DNA of 64,000 bases from Hypomesus transpacificus (GCF_021917145.1 NW_025813796.1:434001-498000); one strand, 5' to 3'; shown: positions 25,601 to 42,645, numbered from the stretch's first letter. Numbers and translations: made by a program. The notes: generated from the letters alone by a model not told the origin.

Positions 25601-28475
25601 AACTAGCTTACCTGGCGAAATAAAGATGAAAAAAAAATATATTAATTCAAATAAACAAAGGGCACCCACTGCTGTAACTCCGCGGGGTTTGATCTGGCTC
25701 TGATTTCAGGATAAAATAATTCACGAATGCACTTTCGACCTATCCTTGTCTCCGCGCTACCTGATGGATGTGACTGCGGAGTGCGGCGATGCGGAGTGGT
25801 CTCCGTGGTACCGTACTGACGTATGCCCTGTATCCCCCCTAGCAGCTGCGTGTGGCGGCTTCATCACCCAGCTCAACGGGTCCATCAATACCCCCGGCTG
25901 GCCCAAGGAGTACCCCCCCAACAAGAACTGTGTTTGGCAGCTGGTGGCCCCCATCCAGTACCGCATCACCCTGCTCTTTGATGTCTTTGAGACGGAGGGC
26001 AATGATGTAAGCACTGCTGGATTAGAGAGGCTAATTAAAAATGGGAAAAGAAGCAGCGGAAATCAGACGTTCATTGTAAAAGGCAATTAAATGGAATGTC
26101 AGGAGACATTGTTCTATAGCACGGTGTATTATTATTTATAGGCTGGGTCAATCATGGCAGTCCCTGCTGTGATTCTCTATGATATTGCATGCTGTAGAGA
26201 GGAACTGATATGTTATTTGTCTTTACCAGGTATGCAAATATGATTATGTTGAGGTGCGAAGTGGGCTGACGGCTGATTCTCGGCTTCATGGAAAATTCTG
26301 TGGCGCAGAGAAACCCGAGACCATCACTTCCCAGTTCAACAACATGCGCATTGAATTCAAGTCAGACAACACCGTGTCAAAGAAGGGCTTCAAAGCCCAG
26401 TTCTTCTTCGGTGAGCCCTGCAATGCATTATTGCAACAAAACTGTCAAACTGTGAATCCCTAATGGAAACTTTGACAAGACGCTCGATCCTGTATAATAT
26501 GCTGTGGTACTGTATAATGTGATACTCTGAAACCAGGGTATTCCAGAGCGTTTTCAGTTGTGAGGTGTCTTCGGTCATAGGCAGATCTCAGGCCCGTCAA
26601 CACTTGATTCCACATGAACCTTTTGTTCCCCAGACAAGGACGAGTGTTCGAAAGAGAACGGAGGCTGCCAACAGGACTGTATCAATACCTTTGGAAGCTA
26701 CAGCTGTCAGTGTCGCAGTGGCTTCGTTCTGCACGACAACAAGCACGACTGCAAAGAAGGTACATGTCCTAACTTCCGCGTGCATCCGACGACCACACAG
26801 CTTCCCACTCATTCAAACATCCAACATATCATCACATACGATCAACCCGTGGCAACTTGTCTAGCTCTTTCAGCTTCCTAAGCGATCAGTGGAGCCAGGG
26901 GGGAATGAACAGTCATTTACAGCTGTTTCTGTTCCAGCTGGCTGTGACCATCAGGTGAGCGCCGTCTCAGGTACAATCACCAGCCCGAACTGGCCAGACA
27001 AATACCCCAGCAAGAAGGCCTGCACCTGGGCTCTGTCCACCACCCCGGGTCATCGCATCAAGATAGTACGTTTCAGGCATGCCCATCCATACAGTCAGGC
27101 CTATTTCGACTCCCTTTTGTCTGAACCGTATCATCCTCAGACACGTGCGTGTTTGTGGTCGACGTCTGCAGTACCGCTCGGGTTCCCAGTACATTCAGTG
27201 TGTCTGTTCCTCTCAGGTCTTCGATGAGATGGACATGGAGGCCCACCTTGAGTGTGCCTATGACCACCTGGAGATCTACGATGGGCGGGACGGGCGCGCT
27301 CCCAGTTTAGGGCGCTTCTGCGGCGCCCAGAAGCCATCCCCGGTCGTCTCCAGCGGCAACCGGTTGTTCCTCCGTTTCTTTTCGGACAACTCCGTGCAAA
27401 AGAGGGGCTTCGGGGCTTCGCACAGCGCGGGTGAGCAGAGCGGGTCCAAGGCCGGACGTTTGTAAGGGATTTACAGATCGGGGGGTTTGTATTTTTTTCT
27501 CAATACTGTTTTACGGTTACCGTGAGTAACAATAATTGCAGGTCTGGTGCTGTTCTCTATGTATGTTTGACAAGGAAGCACAACACTGAAGGTCATTTTA
27601 ATCTTTATTTCCTGCTCTGGTTTGCATGTCAATAAACCCCTGCAGTGACAGCAAATTTCCAAGGATTCGTGTAAAGATCAAACGCATTTCCTATCATTGT
27701 GAAATTCCTTACCCCTGAAATCAAAGTGAAAAAAGAAATGGACAGTAATGTCAAGAGAATTGTACAGTAGCTCTCCTCAGCAGCAGGGTGTATTAAAGAT
27801 AGTTTCTGAGCTCAGAAGATTGTGTTCTTGCAATCCCTCATGAAAATTGCAGAGCATGTGGGGGCGAAAACGCAGCCTCCCCCGAAAGGATCGCAACATT
27901 CCTTCGCTTGCATGAGCTATTCTCTGCGTCTCGTCTGTAATTTTGTGGTTGTGCATTTTTCAGAGTGCGGAGGAAGTCTTAAAGCTGAGGTCAAGACGAA
28001 GGACCTCTACTCCCACGCCCAGTTTGGGGATAACAACTATCCGGAAGGGGCACAATGCCAGTGGGTGGTCTCTGCCGACAAAGGCTACGGGGTAGAACTC
28101 ATCTTCCAGACTTTTGAGATCGAGGAGGAGGCCGACTGTGGCTATGACTACTTGGAGCTCTTTGACGGTGCAGACGTAAAGGCTCCCAGGCTTGGACGCT
28201 ACTGTGGATCTGGGGTAAAGCTAACAACTTCCTTCCCGAACCAAGGGAAGTTCCGCTCACATTAGAAAAGTTGTTTAGCTTGTTTTAGATTCGCCACTCA
28301 AATGATGGTTCAAATATATATATTCCTCCTTTTCTTTCAGCCCCCAGAAGAGATCTTCTCAGCTGGAGATGCCATTGTTATAAAGTTTCATTCCGACGAC
28401 ACCATCAACAAGAAGGGCTTTCACGTTCGGTACACAAGCACAAAGTTTCAGGACACACTACACACAAGCAAGTGA
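16648..28475 (+). CDS. tll1/tll2: Tolloid-like metalloprotease (BMP1/TLD family, TLL1/TLL2 type)
   Basis: Secreted astacin protease that matures fibrillar procollagens and cleaves chordin. Twenty exons: 16648-16789, 19371-19481, 19592-19741, 20054-20171, 21681-21859, 21955-22060, 22820-22944, 23082-23197, 23415-23517, 24124-24240, 24351-24496, 24834-25029, 25420-25545, 25846-26006, 26230-26410, 26634-26759, 26938-27065, 27217-27430, 27964-28214, 28341-28475. All joins keep phase; 976 residues. Signal peptide about 1-20, short propeptide, furin site RRRKR ending at 110, then [13 protein letters not shown]. Astacin site H203-E204-LG-H207-VIGFW-H213 and the Met-turn SIMHY. Then CUB1, CUB2, EGF ([16 protein letters not shown]), CUB3, EGF ([15 protein letters not shown]), CUB4, CUB5 and the end [18 protein letters not shown] and TINKKGFH near the C-terminus recall TLL2; other stretches fit TLL1, so the paralogue is left open. 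Confidence 0.95.
19262..19365. repeat. (TG)n microsatellite abutting tll exon 2
   Basis: TG array with scattered CA interruptions, ending GTGTGTGCATCTCAG at the tll exon 2 acceptor (19370). Nothing but CATCTCAG separates the array from the splice site. Confidence 0.9.
21313..21680 (+). repeat. Pyrimidine-rich minisatellite ending in the tll exon 5 acceptor
   Basis: About 20 copies of an 18-21 bp unit (CTGCTTCCTGTGTCCCTC, some with an extra CTG). The last unit changes into TCCCTCCAG, which is the 3' splice site of the exon that carries the zinc-binding motif. It yields spurious Cys/Leu/Pro frames in all three plus frames because the unit has no stops. Confidence 0.93.
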
Positions 28476-30005
28476 CCCCCTTGTTCCCTTGACGAAAGAG
28501 GACACATTCAATCCGGCCCACTCTCCAGTTCCCCCAGAGGGCAGTGGAGGCTTGGAAAGACCCCTACCAATCCAGCGCCTTAAGAGAGAGAGAGGCTGGA
28601 CATGATTTGCTCTAAAGGATACGAGCACCACATTGACACAATGAATCCATCCAGGATGATATGGGTGGTTAGAATGGTGGCACAGTCTTACAGTACACGT
28701 ATTGGTTGTTTAAACTGTCTACTATGGCGGCATACAGGAAGTGGAGTTGAATGGCAGGTGAGAAACCCAATCCCCTGATCAGCCATTGTTAACCAATGGC
28801 TTTGGGGCCGGGTGATTCCCAATGCCTTGCATTTTTGAGAAAAGGTATTTTCACGTTTGATGAACTGATAAAGGAGAGTGGAACGTAGTTATAGGCCGAT
28901 AGAAAGGGATTAGAGTCAATATGTATGTTAAAAACCATAGAATATATTCACAGTAGACTTAAATATCATTTTTTTTTTCAAGATTAAATTGAGAAATAAA
29001 TAGTCGATGGCTGTTGCTGGCTGTGGGTCACGTGCTGTAGGAAGGTGGGGATGCTGTTTGGCTCCTTCCATTACAGTAAGTGCTTTCATCAAAAGCAATC
29101 AAGACATGCTGGTGATGTTTCCAAGACATCTTGCCAGACTCTAAATGAATAAATAATTCATGAGGCTTCTCAGTGAACAATAATGAAAATCCTGATGTAT
29201 TGTGTTTGATTGGTCGTGATGAGTAGGGCATGGAAATGGACACAACCCCTCACAGTCCCTAAATGACTCCAACGTTATTTACGACTGAAACACCATGGTG
29301 ATGCACATAGTTTATTTAGAAATGGCTTGCTCAGTGTGATAGATGGTTATACAGGATATCTCAAATACATGATTAGGTATACAAGAAAAGAGGATTATAA
29401 TGGACAATGCATTTATTTCTGCAGTAGACCTTTGTAGTACACAAACTTACCTGACAGATGTTTTGCATGATAATAACATGCAGGGTAACCCGCAGCACTT
29501 TCAGTGAAGGCGGCCGCCTAAGCAACCCATGCCTGCCGCCTTAACTACGGAGTCGTCGTCGTCGTCCCTCCGGTCTGACTGCAAACTCCACCCAACCACC
29601 TTAACTGACACATTTTCCTGCAGGAAACCCTGATATGTATTATTCTATTCACGCCAAAACAAAGCAGTCCTGCAGTGCTGTCATGAAGTAAATTCAGGCT
29701 TTAAAAAAATATGATTTGGATACTGGTTTAAGCATGTTTCTCTCTGTTTTGATAGTAGATCTTCTCTTCTACTGTATCTCAAAACGTCATAGAGATGTCG
29801 GCAGGAGGACTTCAAGCCTTTGAAATTGAAACTTGAACTGAAATTTCAGGAAGTCTCAAGCTTTGTCAGTCCGTTTAAATGGGGAGAGTTCTTATTATGT
29901 GATTTTAGGTGAGATGTGTCTTTTGGGCAGTTAATTGACCCTCATGTCCCTCTCTCCCTCTCTCCTGGTCAATGACTTCTGGTCCTGCCAGCCAGCCAGC
30001 CTCAG
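28476..30005. other. Convergent intergenic region tll / TRIM
   Basis: Tail-to-tail spacer containing the 3' UTRs of both genes and one MITE (29481-29632). No additional coding sequence is recognised; AATAAA occurs near 28995 on the plus strand and, reversed, near 29311, possible signals for tll and the TRIM gene. Confidence 0.55.
29481..29632. mobile_element. Short MITE, CAGGGT...ACCCTG termini
   Basis: 152-bp element with imperfect terminal inverted repeats: left CAGGGTAACCCGCAG, right (reverse complement) CAGGGTTTCCTGCAG, extended by AGTGAAGG/AGTTAAGG. GC-rich interior with (GTC)n. The termini fit hAT-type MITEs; a clean 8-bp target duplication is not visible. Confidence 0.55.
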
Positions 30006-30695
30006 TCAGATCTTGGGGAGGAAAACTTTCAGAGGCTCGTTTTCATGGACTTTATCCAGGAATCCGAGGTTGAAGTAAGGGTAAAGCGTTTCCCTGAAGA
30101 CCTCCCTAAAGGTGTACAGATGTGTCATGGTCTCTGCATTGTAAAAAGACACCAGACCCCTCTTGTAGTCCAGGTAGACCCCGATCCTAGCCAGCGGCTC
30201 CTCCAGGGACAGCACGGTAGGGGGGGCCGTCCCAGCCCTGTACTGGATCCCATAGGACAGGGACAGAGTCCAGAAGCCGTTCGCCGGCAGGGCCTTGATG
30301 ACTCCCTTCCTGGACACCGACTCCCGCGCCACCCCGACGGTCCACACGGTGCTGCTGTACACCTCCACCTCCCAGTAGTGGCGTCCGTGGGTGAAACCCT
30401 GACTGCCCAGCAGCGACAGGGCGGCGTTGAACCTGTGGGGGTTGTCCTGAACGGAGTGGTTGAAGCTTTGGTAGCGGACACAGGTGAGGGAGGAGGTGAG
30501 GCTCAGCCAGGGGTTGGCTGTGCTGGAGTTGAAGGTGATGGCTGCGGGAACTGAGATCAGATGGTTGCAGGTTGGGGTTAATTCAGGACCGCTGATCAGC
30601 CTAGGAGCTAAATGTGTCACTGACTATAAAGGTGTCGTGTGCCGATGTAGAGCTTCCGTTTGTCGCTCGCCAACGAAGCCGGTTGGCTTTTCGTA

Positions 30696-30727
<32 letters not shown>

Positions 30728-33270
30728 CTACTGTACCTGGATAGATGCTTCCTTTCAGGGATTTCCACACGCGATACTGCAGCGGCCCCGCAAAGCGCCC
30801 CTCGCACAGGCTGGGCGCAGTGAGCACGGGCTTCTCAAACTTCAGGGACGGCCTGGAGGAAAAAACAGCACCCGCTTAGACAAGGCAGTGGGAAGGTGGG
30901 TAGGGAGGTGCAGGATTAAATGGCGAAACCGAATCTCCTACCAGACTCTCACCTCTGCAGAAGGGTCTTAATGTTCTGAGACGAGACGCAAGGAAAAACA
31001 AAGGAAGGAGATGGCTGATTAGTTTGGCAGTGTTTAGGAAAAGGGAAAGCTGTTTTCCACATGACATCAATGTCTGGCCTCAAGCTAATCCCACCCTGCG
31101 GGATATCCCCATGGCTGGGGAAGGCTGGGGAAAGTCCCTGGCTCTGAGCCTGAGCCTGGAGCTGGGTCAAGGGCTACACCCCCTCTATCTTCTTCTCCTC
31201 GCCATTCTGGACTGAGGTCATTCCACATCCTGCCCCTACTCCCACACTCTTAGCAGCTAGATGTAATGTTTCGTCTGCAATGATTACATAATTACCGATA
31301 CTTACAGAGGGATGTACTGTCATTTTCCTCCCATTTGGTGGAAGCTAATTTATGCTGAATTCGTCACCAAACAAAAATGCAAGGCAGAGCAAAACCTTAT
31401 CCTTGCATCAACAGTTTCGAATTCTCGTGTAAACTATTTCGTCATTTAGCAGACGCTCTTATCCAGAGCGACTTACAGTAAGTACAGGGACATTACCCTG
31501 AGGCAAGTAGGGTGAAGTGCCTTGCCCAAGGACACAACGCCATTTGGCACGGCCGGGAATCAAACTGGCAACCCGATTCCCTAACCGCTCAGCCAGCTGA
31601 CTCCACGAGGCATCGCATCTGGGTTTTGAAAGGCAGGCTCACCCGGAGCAGGGAGAAGGGGTCCTGTTCCCTCAGCTTGTCCTCGATGTCGTGCAGGGCC
31701 CTCTGCAGGCGGCAGACCTCCACGCACAGCAGCGCCTTGTGCTCGTCCAATCGGATCAGCTCCCGCCTCTCCTCTGTCTTCAACTTGACCTGCACCAGCT
31801 TCTCCTCCTGGTACAGGAAGGTGTGCAGGTCGCTGAACTGGGCCTCGATGCGCTGCTTCAGGTCGGCCGTGTGCTCCTGGTTTCAGAGGGGTTTCGATGG
31901 GTCAGCGGAGGAGGGGCGATGACGGGCAAACGTACGAAACGCTCCACGCGGAGGGAGAAGCGAGGGGGGGGGGGGACTGACCTTGAGCTTCTTCACCTCG
32001 TCCTCCGCCTCTCGCTCACACTGCAGGGCAGTGTTCAGCTCTGCCTTCAGGGAGTCCATGGAGCTGTTGAGAGAAGCCTGGGCAGAAGGAAACAGACTGT
32101 TTACTGACGCCTGCCAGGAGCCCTCTGGGCCACGCCGAGGCAAGGCTGAAGCTCTGTTATGGTAAATACCCTCGGCTGCATGGGAGGAGATAAAACACGC
32201 CTCTATATATGCACACAACCTCCAGCTTTTTCCATCGATATTTTTGATCTTCGAAAAATCGTTTGAAAGCAATGAAGTGAAAATATGAACCCCTCCCGTC
32301 CCATAATGTTGATCGCAAACTGCCACTGTATGAAAACTTGCATGGTGGAATACCACTTCTAATTGAGTGGTATGCAGAGACATACAAAGGCTTTCCGTTT
32401 CAATTCAATAGGGAAAGCATTCAGAACTGCACATGCTATTTCTCTGATGTGCCTCACCACATGACTATGGTAAAATGCCATTCTTACATGGAATGCCTAG
32501 AGAATATCCATACATCTTATCCATAACCCTGACCGAGCTTGTGAACTACATTCCCTTTACAGTCGCTGACATGCAGCAGTCAACGACAGAACACAGACGC
32601 TTTGTCGCCCGAGACGAGATCAAACGTCGTGACGACTCACCCTGTGTCTCTGCTGTGCCTCCAGGACACACACCATGTTGTGGTTCCTGTGCTCTTGAGA
32701 GAGCCCACACACCAGGCACACCAGCTCCTGGTCCTCCTCACAGTACAGCTTCAGCTCCTCCTTGTGCCGCACGCAGAGCGGGGCAGCGGGTTTCTCAGCG
32801 CCCTCGACGTCCCCCAGCCGAATCCCGACCCCGGCCCCGGCCTCACTTTCCTCCAGCCCCTGGCAGTAGCTCTCCACGATATTGGCCACGATTCGATTGG
32901 GCCTGTAGCTCTGGCCAGGGAACACCTTCCTGCACTGGGGGCAGGAGCCTGTCCCTACTCTGGGGCCAGCCCAGTAGCCAGATATGCATCCCTGGCAGAA
33001 TGTGTGGTCGCAGGGCAGGGAGACAGGCTGCTTGAAGAGGTCCAGACAGATGGAGCAGGTCAGGTCTCTGCTGAGCCTCTGAGCTGAGCTTTTAGATACC
33101 TGAGCGCTCATATTCGACTGCCTCTGCTTCTCCTTGGCGGATGGCTTTGAAATGTCTTCCTTTGTCTTCAGGTTTTTCTTCTCCGGTGTAACTTCCTGCT
33201 TGAATCTCCGTTCTAAGTTGAGGGTGTACGAAGACTGGAGATTTTTCACCTTTTCCTGGGGCTTGTTCAT
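30006..33270 (-). CDS. TRIM-family E3 ubiquitin ligase, RING/B-box/coiled coil/B30.2
   Basis: Probable RING E3 ubiquitin ligase. Six exons in gene order: 32641-33270, 31982-32077, 31643-31876, 30953-30975 (23 nt), 30737-30852 and 30006-30550, in phase, 547 residues. The 96/234/23/116-nt exon pattern is the usual one for class IV TRIM genes. The RING has CSICLDLF...PCDHTFCQGC...CPQC. The B-box has CVRHKEELKLYCEEDQELVC and HRNH. A coiled coil covers about 215-320 and PRY-SPRY the last ~190 residues (GRHYWEVEVYSS, FYNAETMTHLYTF, LYPYFNLGF). There is a 53-residue Lys-rich extension before M54 (33111); M54 is the more usual start position, so the true start is uncertain. I do not recognise the orthologue; it could be TRIM16/25/47-like or fish-specific. 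Fish TRIMs of this type are often immune-related, but nothing here proves it. Confidence 0.88.
30697..30727. repeat. Poly(G) tract, 31 bases
   Basis: Uninterrupted G run on the plus strand, poly(C) in the TRIM pre-mRNA, 10 bases after the 5' splice site of the exon at 30737-30852. It is the longest of several poly(G/C) runs in the window. Confidence 0.97.
31441..31604 (-). mobile_element. tRNA-derived SINE (V-SINE-like), copy 1
   Basis: Minus-strand SINE in a TRIM intron. The right end, read on the minus strand, has a tRNA-like head (GCTGAGCGGTTAGGGAATCG); the B-box region reads GTTTGATTCCCGG. The left end is the tail TCGCTCTGGATAAGAGCGTC (read on minus), shared with two other elements in this window. 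Not a tRNA gene. Confidence 0.8.
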
Positions 33271-37449
<4,179 letters not shown>

Positions 37450-38501
37450 CCTCAGTCAGACAGCTGGGACGGACTTTTGGATCAGGTGTTACATGCTATA
37501 GGCTGCTTGTTCAGTGTAGTCTATAAGAATGTTCTCAGTCTTATTTGAGATGTGGCAAAAGCAAAAACATCATGCAAAATATATTTTTCATTTATTAGGT
37601 TTAAAATCCTTTGAAACCAAGAATGTTTACAACATGTTCAGATAAAACGTATCACTAATAAAATCAAATGTTCAAGTTTTTTGAGTGTACGGTAGTGCTG
37701 TTTATTGGCATGGGCACATGCACTAGCTATCTATGGCCGCTAGATGGCAAACATGGGATTGTTCTCAATCTGTCTACCCACTCGTCCCTTTAAGCTAAAG
37801 TAGAAAGTTGAAGACAAAGGGCTTGGGCAAACACAGACTTGTTATGGAGGGTAATTAAGTTATAAGCTTTGCTAATGCCTGATAAAAACCATGACGGCGT
37901 CTGCTTTGCTTCCCAGGTCGCCAGTATTTAATTAACGAGAGAGACGGCTTAAGAGGAAGTTAATTACAGAGTAAAAGTCTTGCCACTCCGACTCCTGTGA
38001 GTTTGGGTACATTCACACTGTAGATGTTGAGTGGGCTTGTGTGACCATGACTGTGAACCTTGAGTTGTTAACTATAATAATGTTAACGTTTTCATCCAAA
38101 ACAATATACAGAGGGGGGGGGGGGGGGTTCAAAACCTGCAAACTCATGATCTGCATTCAAATGCTTGAACACCCCAAACACTGGTAGAGTCTACAATGTA
38201 CTGCTGGAGTATTCATATGGTATTTAAGTCACCCCATATACACCATACCCACGCAGCCCAACCATGAGTAAGACTCAAGCTATTCTGTACATCTATAAAT
38301 AATGATGTGCTACTGAATAACCTAGACCAAGTTCAGGTGTGCAGGCGGTAAGATTCTCGTCTTGAGTGACAGAAGCTTTAACGAGACCTGATCACCCTAA
38401 CGTATCACTGCTCCTCACTGCACTGCAAGCCTGACTGTCACGCATCAGTCTGGCACAGAGCTAAAAGTAGAAATGCAGACAGACCGTTCCCTGACTCTCA
38501 C

Positions 38502-38897
38502 CACAGATAAACTGTTAGAACCTTTAACTGTTAGAACCTCTAACCACAGATACACTGTTAGAACCTCTAACTGTTAGAACCTCTAACCACAGATACACTG
38601 TTAGAACCTCTAACTGTTAGAACCTCTAACCACAGATACACTGTTTAGAACCTCTAACTGTTAGAACCTTTAACCACAGATACACTGTTAGAGCCTTTAA
38701 CCACAGATACACTGTTAGAACCTTTAACCACAGATACACTGTAAAAACCTCTAACCACAGATACACTGTTAGAACCTCTAACCACAGATATACTGTTAGA
38801 ACCTCTAACCACAGATACACTGTTAGAACCTCTAACTGTTAGAACCTTTAACCACAGATACACTGTTAGAACCTCTAACCACAGATACACTGTTGGA
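38502..38897. repeat. Minisatellite, 27-bp and 43-bp units
   Basis: Tandem units ACACTGTTAGAACCTCTAAC plus CACAGAT (27 bp), some carrying an extra CTGTTAGAACCTCTAA insert (about 43 bp). Around a dozen copies with few substitutions (CCTCTAA/CCTTTAA). Contiguous repeats without spacers, hence not a CRISPR-like array. Confidence 0.93.
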
Positions 38898-38949
38898 ACT
38901 ATTGAATGAATGGCCCTTCATTTTCTGCTGTACTTTCTGTCCACCACTT

Positions 38950-39620
38950 GTCAGTGTCTCAGCCTGAGCTCACCTTTGACCCCGTCCCTCAGCTGAGAAC
39001 AAGAGCATGACAAGTGTCACCTGCGTTCTGTCTAAATTGACTATATATAAACCCCATCTGTTCCTTTGTGCCATGCCAGATTGGACCAGTATTTTTCCTG
39101 TGCATTTGCTATTGCTATTATAGATTCTTGACAGACCTCTGCCTGTTTTTGACCTTGACTTTGCCTATCATTTTATGGATTGTGTGTTTTGTGTTTGCTC
39201 GTCCCTGTAAATCTTGCCTGTCCCAGTATTTCGAGCCTGGCCGCTGTTTTCGTACCAGTTTTGTAAAAATATGTTGTGCACTTTTCACTGTGCCTTGGTT
39301 TCCTGCTCTGCATCTCACACTTACATCCGTTAATTGTCGCTTCGGAGAAAAATAGGTGTTAAATTCATAAAAAGGACATTTCTGAATGTATGTAGTCTTC
39401 TCAACTTGTGCTGTTGCAGATGGCACATTGCTGTTGTGGGAACAGTCTTTTGTTCCCTGAGCAGCAAATAGACTCATGATCCTTTTGTCACGATTCACAT
39501 CTGTTGTTTGAGCAAGTTTGGACTGTATGTTTGTGTTCTTTTGTTCCTTCACTAATTGCTATTTGAAAATACTGACAAATATTTTCACTGGCCTGTCTTT
39601 CCCAATGCAATAAAATGAAC
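38950..39620 (+). mobile_element. Possible LTR fragment
   Basis: TGTCAGTGTCTCAG start, a strong TATATATAAACCCC at about 39041-39054, a T-rich central part and AATAAA at about 39608. The layout (TATA then AATAAA about 560 bases later, no coding sequence) suggests an LTR, but there is no second copy, primer site or target duplication to confirm it. Confidence 0.28.
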
Positions 39621-41798
39621 GGATAAGCAAAAAAACGAATCATTTCAATGTCTTCTTCCAAGTTAAACGTGTTTCATTATCATTGAATAGTTCACTCATA
39701 GGTCTGAATAAAAATTACCCTATATGAAATGACTGACATAAAGAAGGGGTATGAGAGAAAGAGCGAGCTAGGGAGGAAGATGACAGAGAGTAGGAGGAAG
39801 ATTAAAGAGGAGCATGGGGAAAATGACAGAGTGCAAAAAGAGGAATTTTAAAAAGAGATTCGAGAGAGAAAAGCTGAAGCAAAGATAGAGAGCATATTAA
39901 ATTGTGTGCGCGTGTGTCTATGCAATGTAAATTGTGTGTGTCTTTGTTCCCATGGACCATGTGAGCCCCATGAATTAATCTTGGAAACGACCAAAATAGA
40001 CATGCACACTCAAACACACATACACACATACACTCTCACAGCGTCAATTAAAGTGAACATTGGTCTGTAATACACCAGGGAAGCCTGGAGCTCGTTGGAA
40101 CGGACTGTGGGGGCTAAAAATAGCCCGTGTCTGCAGGAACGAGATAGACCTGTAGGCAGATAGGCTCTCACAGACACATGGGGACAGACAGGAATACACC
40201 AGCTCTCTCAAGCAATGTCAACAAAAAACGATTTGAGTAGTGCATAGGTTATTATAGTGTATGTGGTATACGTGCCCCAATGCCACAATAAAACATAATG
40301 AAGGATGATATTGCGAATGTTGTAGAGACATTCACGCAAACATTCAGTTTATATTGTATGCTATTGTATCATCTCGTTGTGTCTGGGTCAGCGCATTTCA
40401 GAGATATGTTGTATCATAATTTGGTTTGTCTGTCCAACTTTCTCTCATTCTTCCATGCCTGTAAAAGCCCCCTCAACACTGCATAGCAACAGTTCCCACA
40501 GCAACATACTCCCGAAACGGACTCTCTGTTTTCCTTTCTTTCTGCTGCTTTCTAGCGCTCTTTGTTACCTTCTCTCTCACACTCTTTCAATCTGTTTTTT
40601 TCTTTGTCTCTCTTTTACATATGCAGGCTGTGAAGCACGGAGACATACTCCAAGAGAGAAGGTAAGCCAAGGGGCACCTTTTGGTACAAACCAAAATCAT
40701 TAACGAAACAGAGTTATGTCGGCGTGTTTCTTCTTCTTCCAGGGTCTCTTCCTCTAGTCCTCCTGGCTCATGTGTTTGGTCTCTTCTCTCCTTACGGCAA
40801 GTCTGTGTAGCACAAAAACCATGTCAACCCCCATATCACCCCTTTTGGTCCCCTTTTGTACTCACCAGGAGTGGGGTAGATGAGGCACAGGTGTGCCTCG
40901 TTGAGGCTTTGCTTCGGTAACCAGGCCAAAGGACTGCCAGGCCCACGCACACCCACACACCAACTTTTTACTGTGTTGACAGTTTGACACATTCTATTTG
41001 ACAAAACAGTAAATGAATGACTACAGATTGGGCTTTACAATGGGTAAAGAACAAAGCTGCGGTGCATGTTGTGTGAACTGGAACCATAACAAGACTTCTT
41101 TGGGGGAAGGGAGGCAACATCCTCTGCCGGCGTTCATTTACCTCCTAAAGAACGTGAAAGACTAGACAGCATCTGCTGAAAAACGACAAAAACAAAAAGA
41201 ATACAATAAAAACAAGAAAAACAATACTAACTAAACCGTCCGAAAAGGAATAGGAAGAAGCATATTCATTTAACCCTACCCCTCCAGTTCTCAGTATCAT
41301 CAGATTGGCGTCATGTTAATATGATATCCCATGGTAAGACATTGTTTCATACACTGCACATATTTACAACAAAGAGAAACAGAGAGCAAAAACAAAGAAA
41401 TCTCGTGAGTTTTAGTTTATAAATTATATGCAGCCGATATATCTTTCAACGCCTTAAGAGACCCAGGCTTCATCCTCGTGGTGTTACTGCGAATCCAGGC
41501 CTGCTTGGTTTCTCCATGGGATTAGGTAAGGAGGCGGCTCTGCACTTTAAACCTAATGAAAACACTTCATTATATCTTCCAGTGCAACAGGGAGATAAAT
41601 GCAGATAGGAGAGCCATTTCAGTTCATCTCATTATTTGGACATATGACCCAGAAGAGAACACTGGTTGTCGGAGTCTCAAGTAGGTTTTGGGAAGGCTTA
41701 GGCCTACTTCATTCCTATTTGATGGTTTTCCACAGAAGGTTAACACATTAACTCAATCTTGGTAGAGCTTAGGCAGGTCCATAGTACAGACAAAGGAC

Positions 41799-41920
41799 GG
41801 GGTTCCAAGATTCGTTAAGAAGCTCTTAAGGCTCAGAGCTTCTTAGAAGCGTTCTAAGAACGCTCTAGAACGCTCTTAGAACTTAGCGTTAAGAGCTTCT
41901 TAACGAATATGGGAAACCCG
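41799..41920. mobile_element. Foldback MITE (near-palindrome)
   Basis: About 120 bp folding on itself: ATTCGTTAAGAAGCTCTTAA at 41810-41829 recurs exactly inverted at 41889-41908, with outer arms GGGGTTCC / GGGAAACCC and inner arms rich in TTCTAAGAACGCTCTAGAAC. Consistent with a short MITE of a common fish DNA-transposon family; superfamily not assigned. Confidence 0.75.
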
Positions 41921-42563
41921 GCCAAACACTATAGCCTAATAAATCAAATGGAAATTATAATTGGTTATCACTGTTTCCAATTATGTAGAATGTAGAATAA
42001 ATGTGGTGACCACGGACTCCAAGGCACATTTATTACAACTGCCCACATTCTGCTGTCTTCACGCCACAGCAGGCTAACTGGTGGAATAATGTCCTTACCG
42101 TTCCACTAATAGGCCTACCCCCTTCAACAAAGACACAACGAGGGATTGCGCATCCACTTATCTTCTGCTCTGCTTGTACAGTTAAATCCCTCTGGCTCAA
42201 CCGCTGTTATCAGTGGAGCAGTGCTGTGGATTCTTAAAGGAATTCTCGTCAGTTAGAGGACGTCCGAAAGTGGGGTTGACGAGCTGGAGAGTGAATGCTA
42301 ACAACCCGTTTCGGACTGGGTCTCCTGGAGGGTGATACGTGAAAGGCAGTCAGTGTACTCAAACCACCTTAAAGCGTCTCTTCCAGTAGACGCTCGAGGT
42401 GCAAGGCTTGTTCTGCATACAAGGTACACATTGTAAGGGAACGCTGATCAACTTACACGTCAAGTTTGTTTATGTAAGTGTTTGCATGTGGACGAGGCAA
42501 TGTGCGCGATCAGGACCATGGACAGCGAGCCAGTAGACTTAAACGTGAATCATGAAATATTCT

Positions 42564-42567
<4 letters not shown>

Positions 42568-42645
<78 letters not shown>

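Noticed and set aside
30045-30554. 169-codon plus-strand frame
   Set aside because: Antisense shadow of the GC-rich PRY-SPRY exon of the TRIM gene.
38502-38897. Regular direct repeats resembling a CRISPR array
   Set aside because: Repeats are contiguous without unique spacers, in vertebrate DNA; an ordinary minisatellite.
40621-40661. ATGCAG-GCT-GTG-AAG followed by a GTAAG donor, a possible kcnip3 first exon
   Set aside because: It would leave two bases, out of phase with exon 45775; the candidate at 42792 is in phase. Could be an untranslated exon, but there is no evidence.
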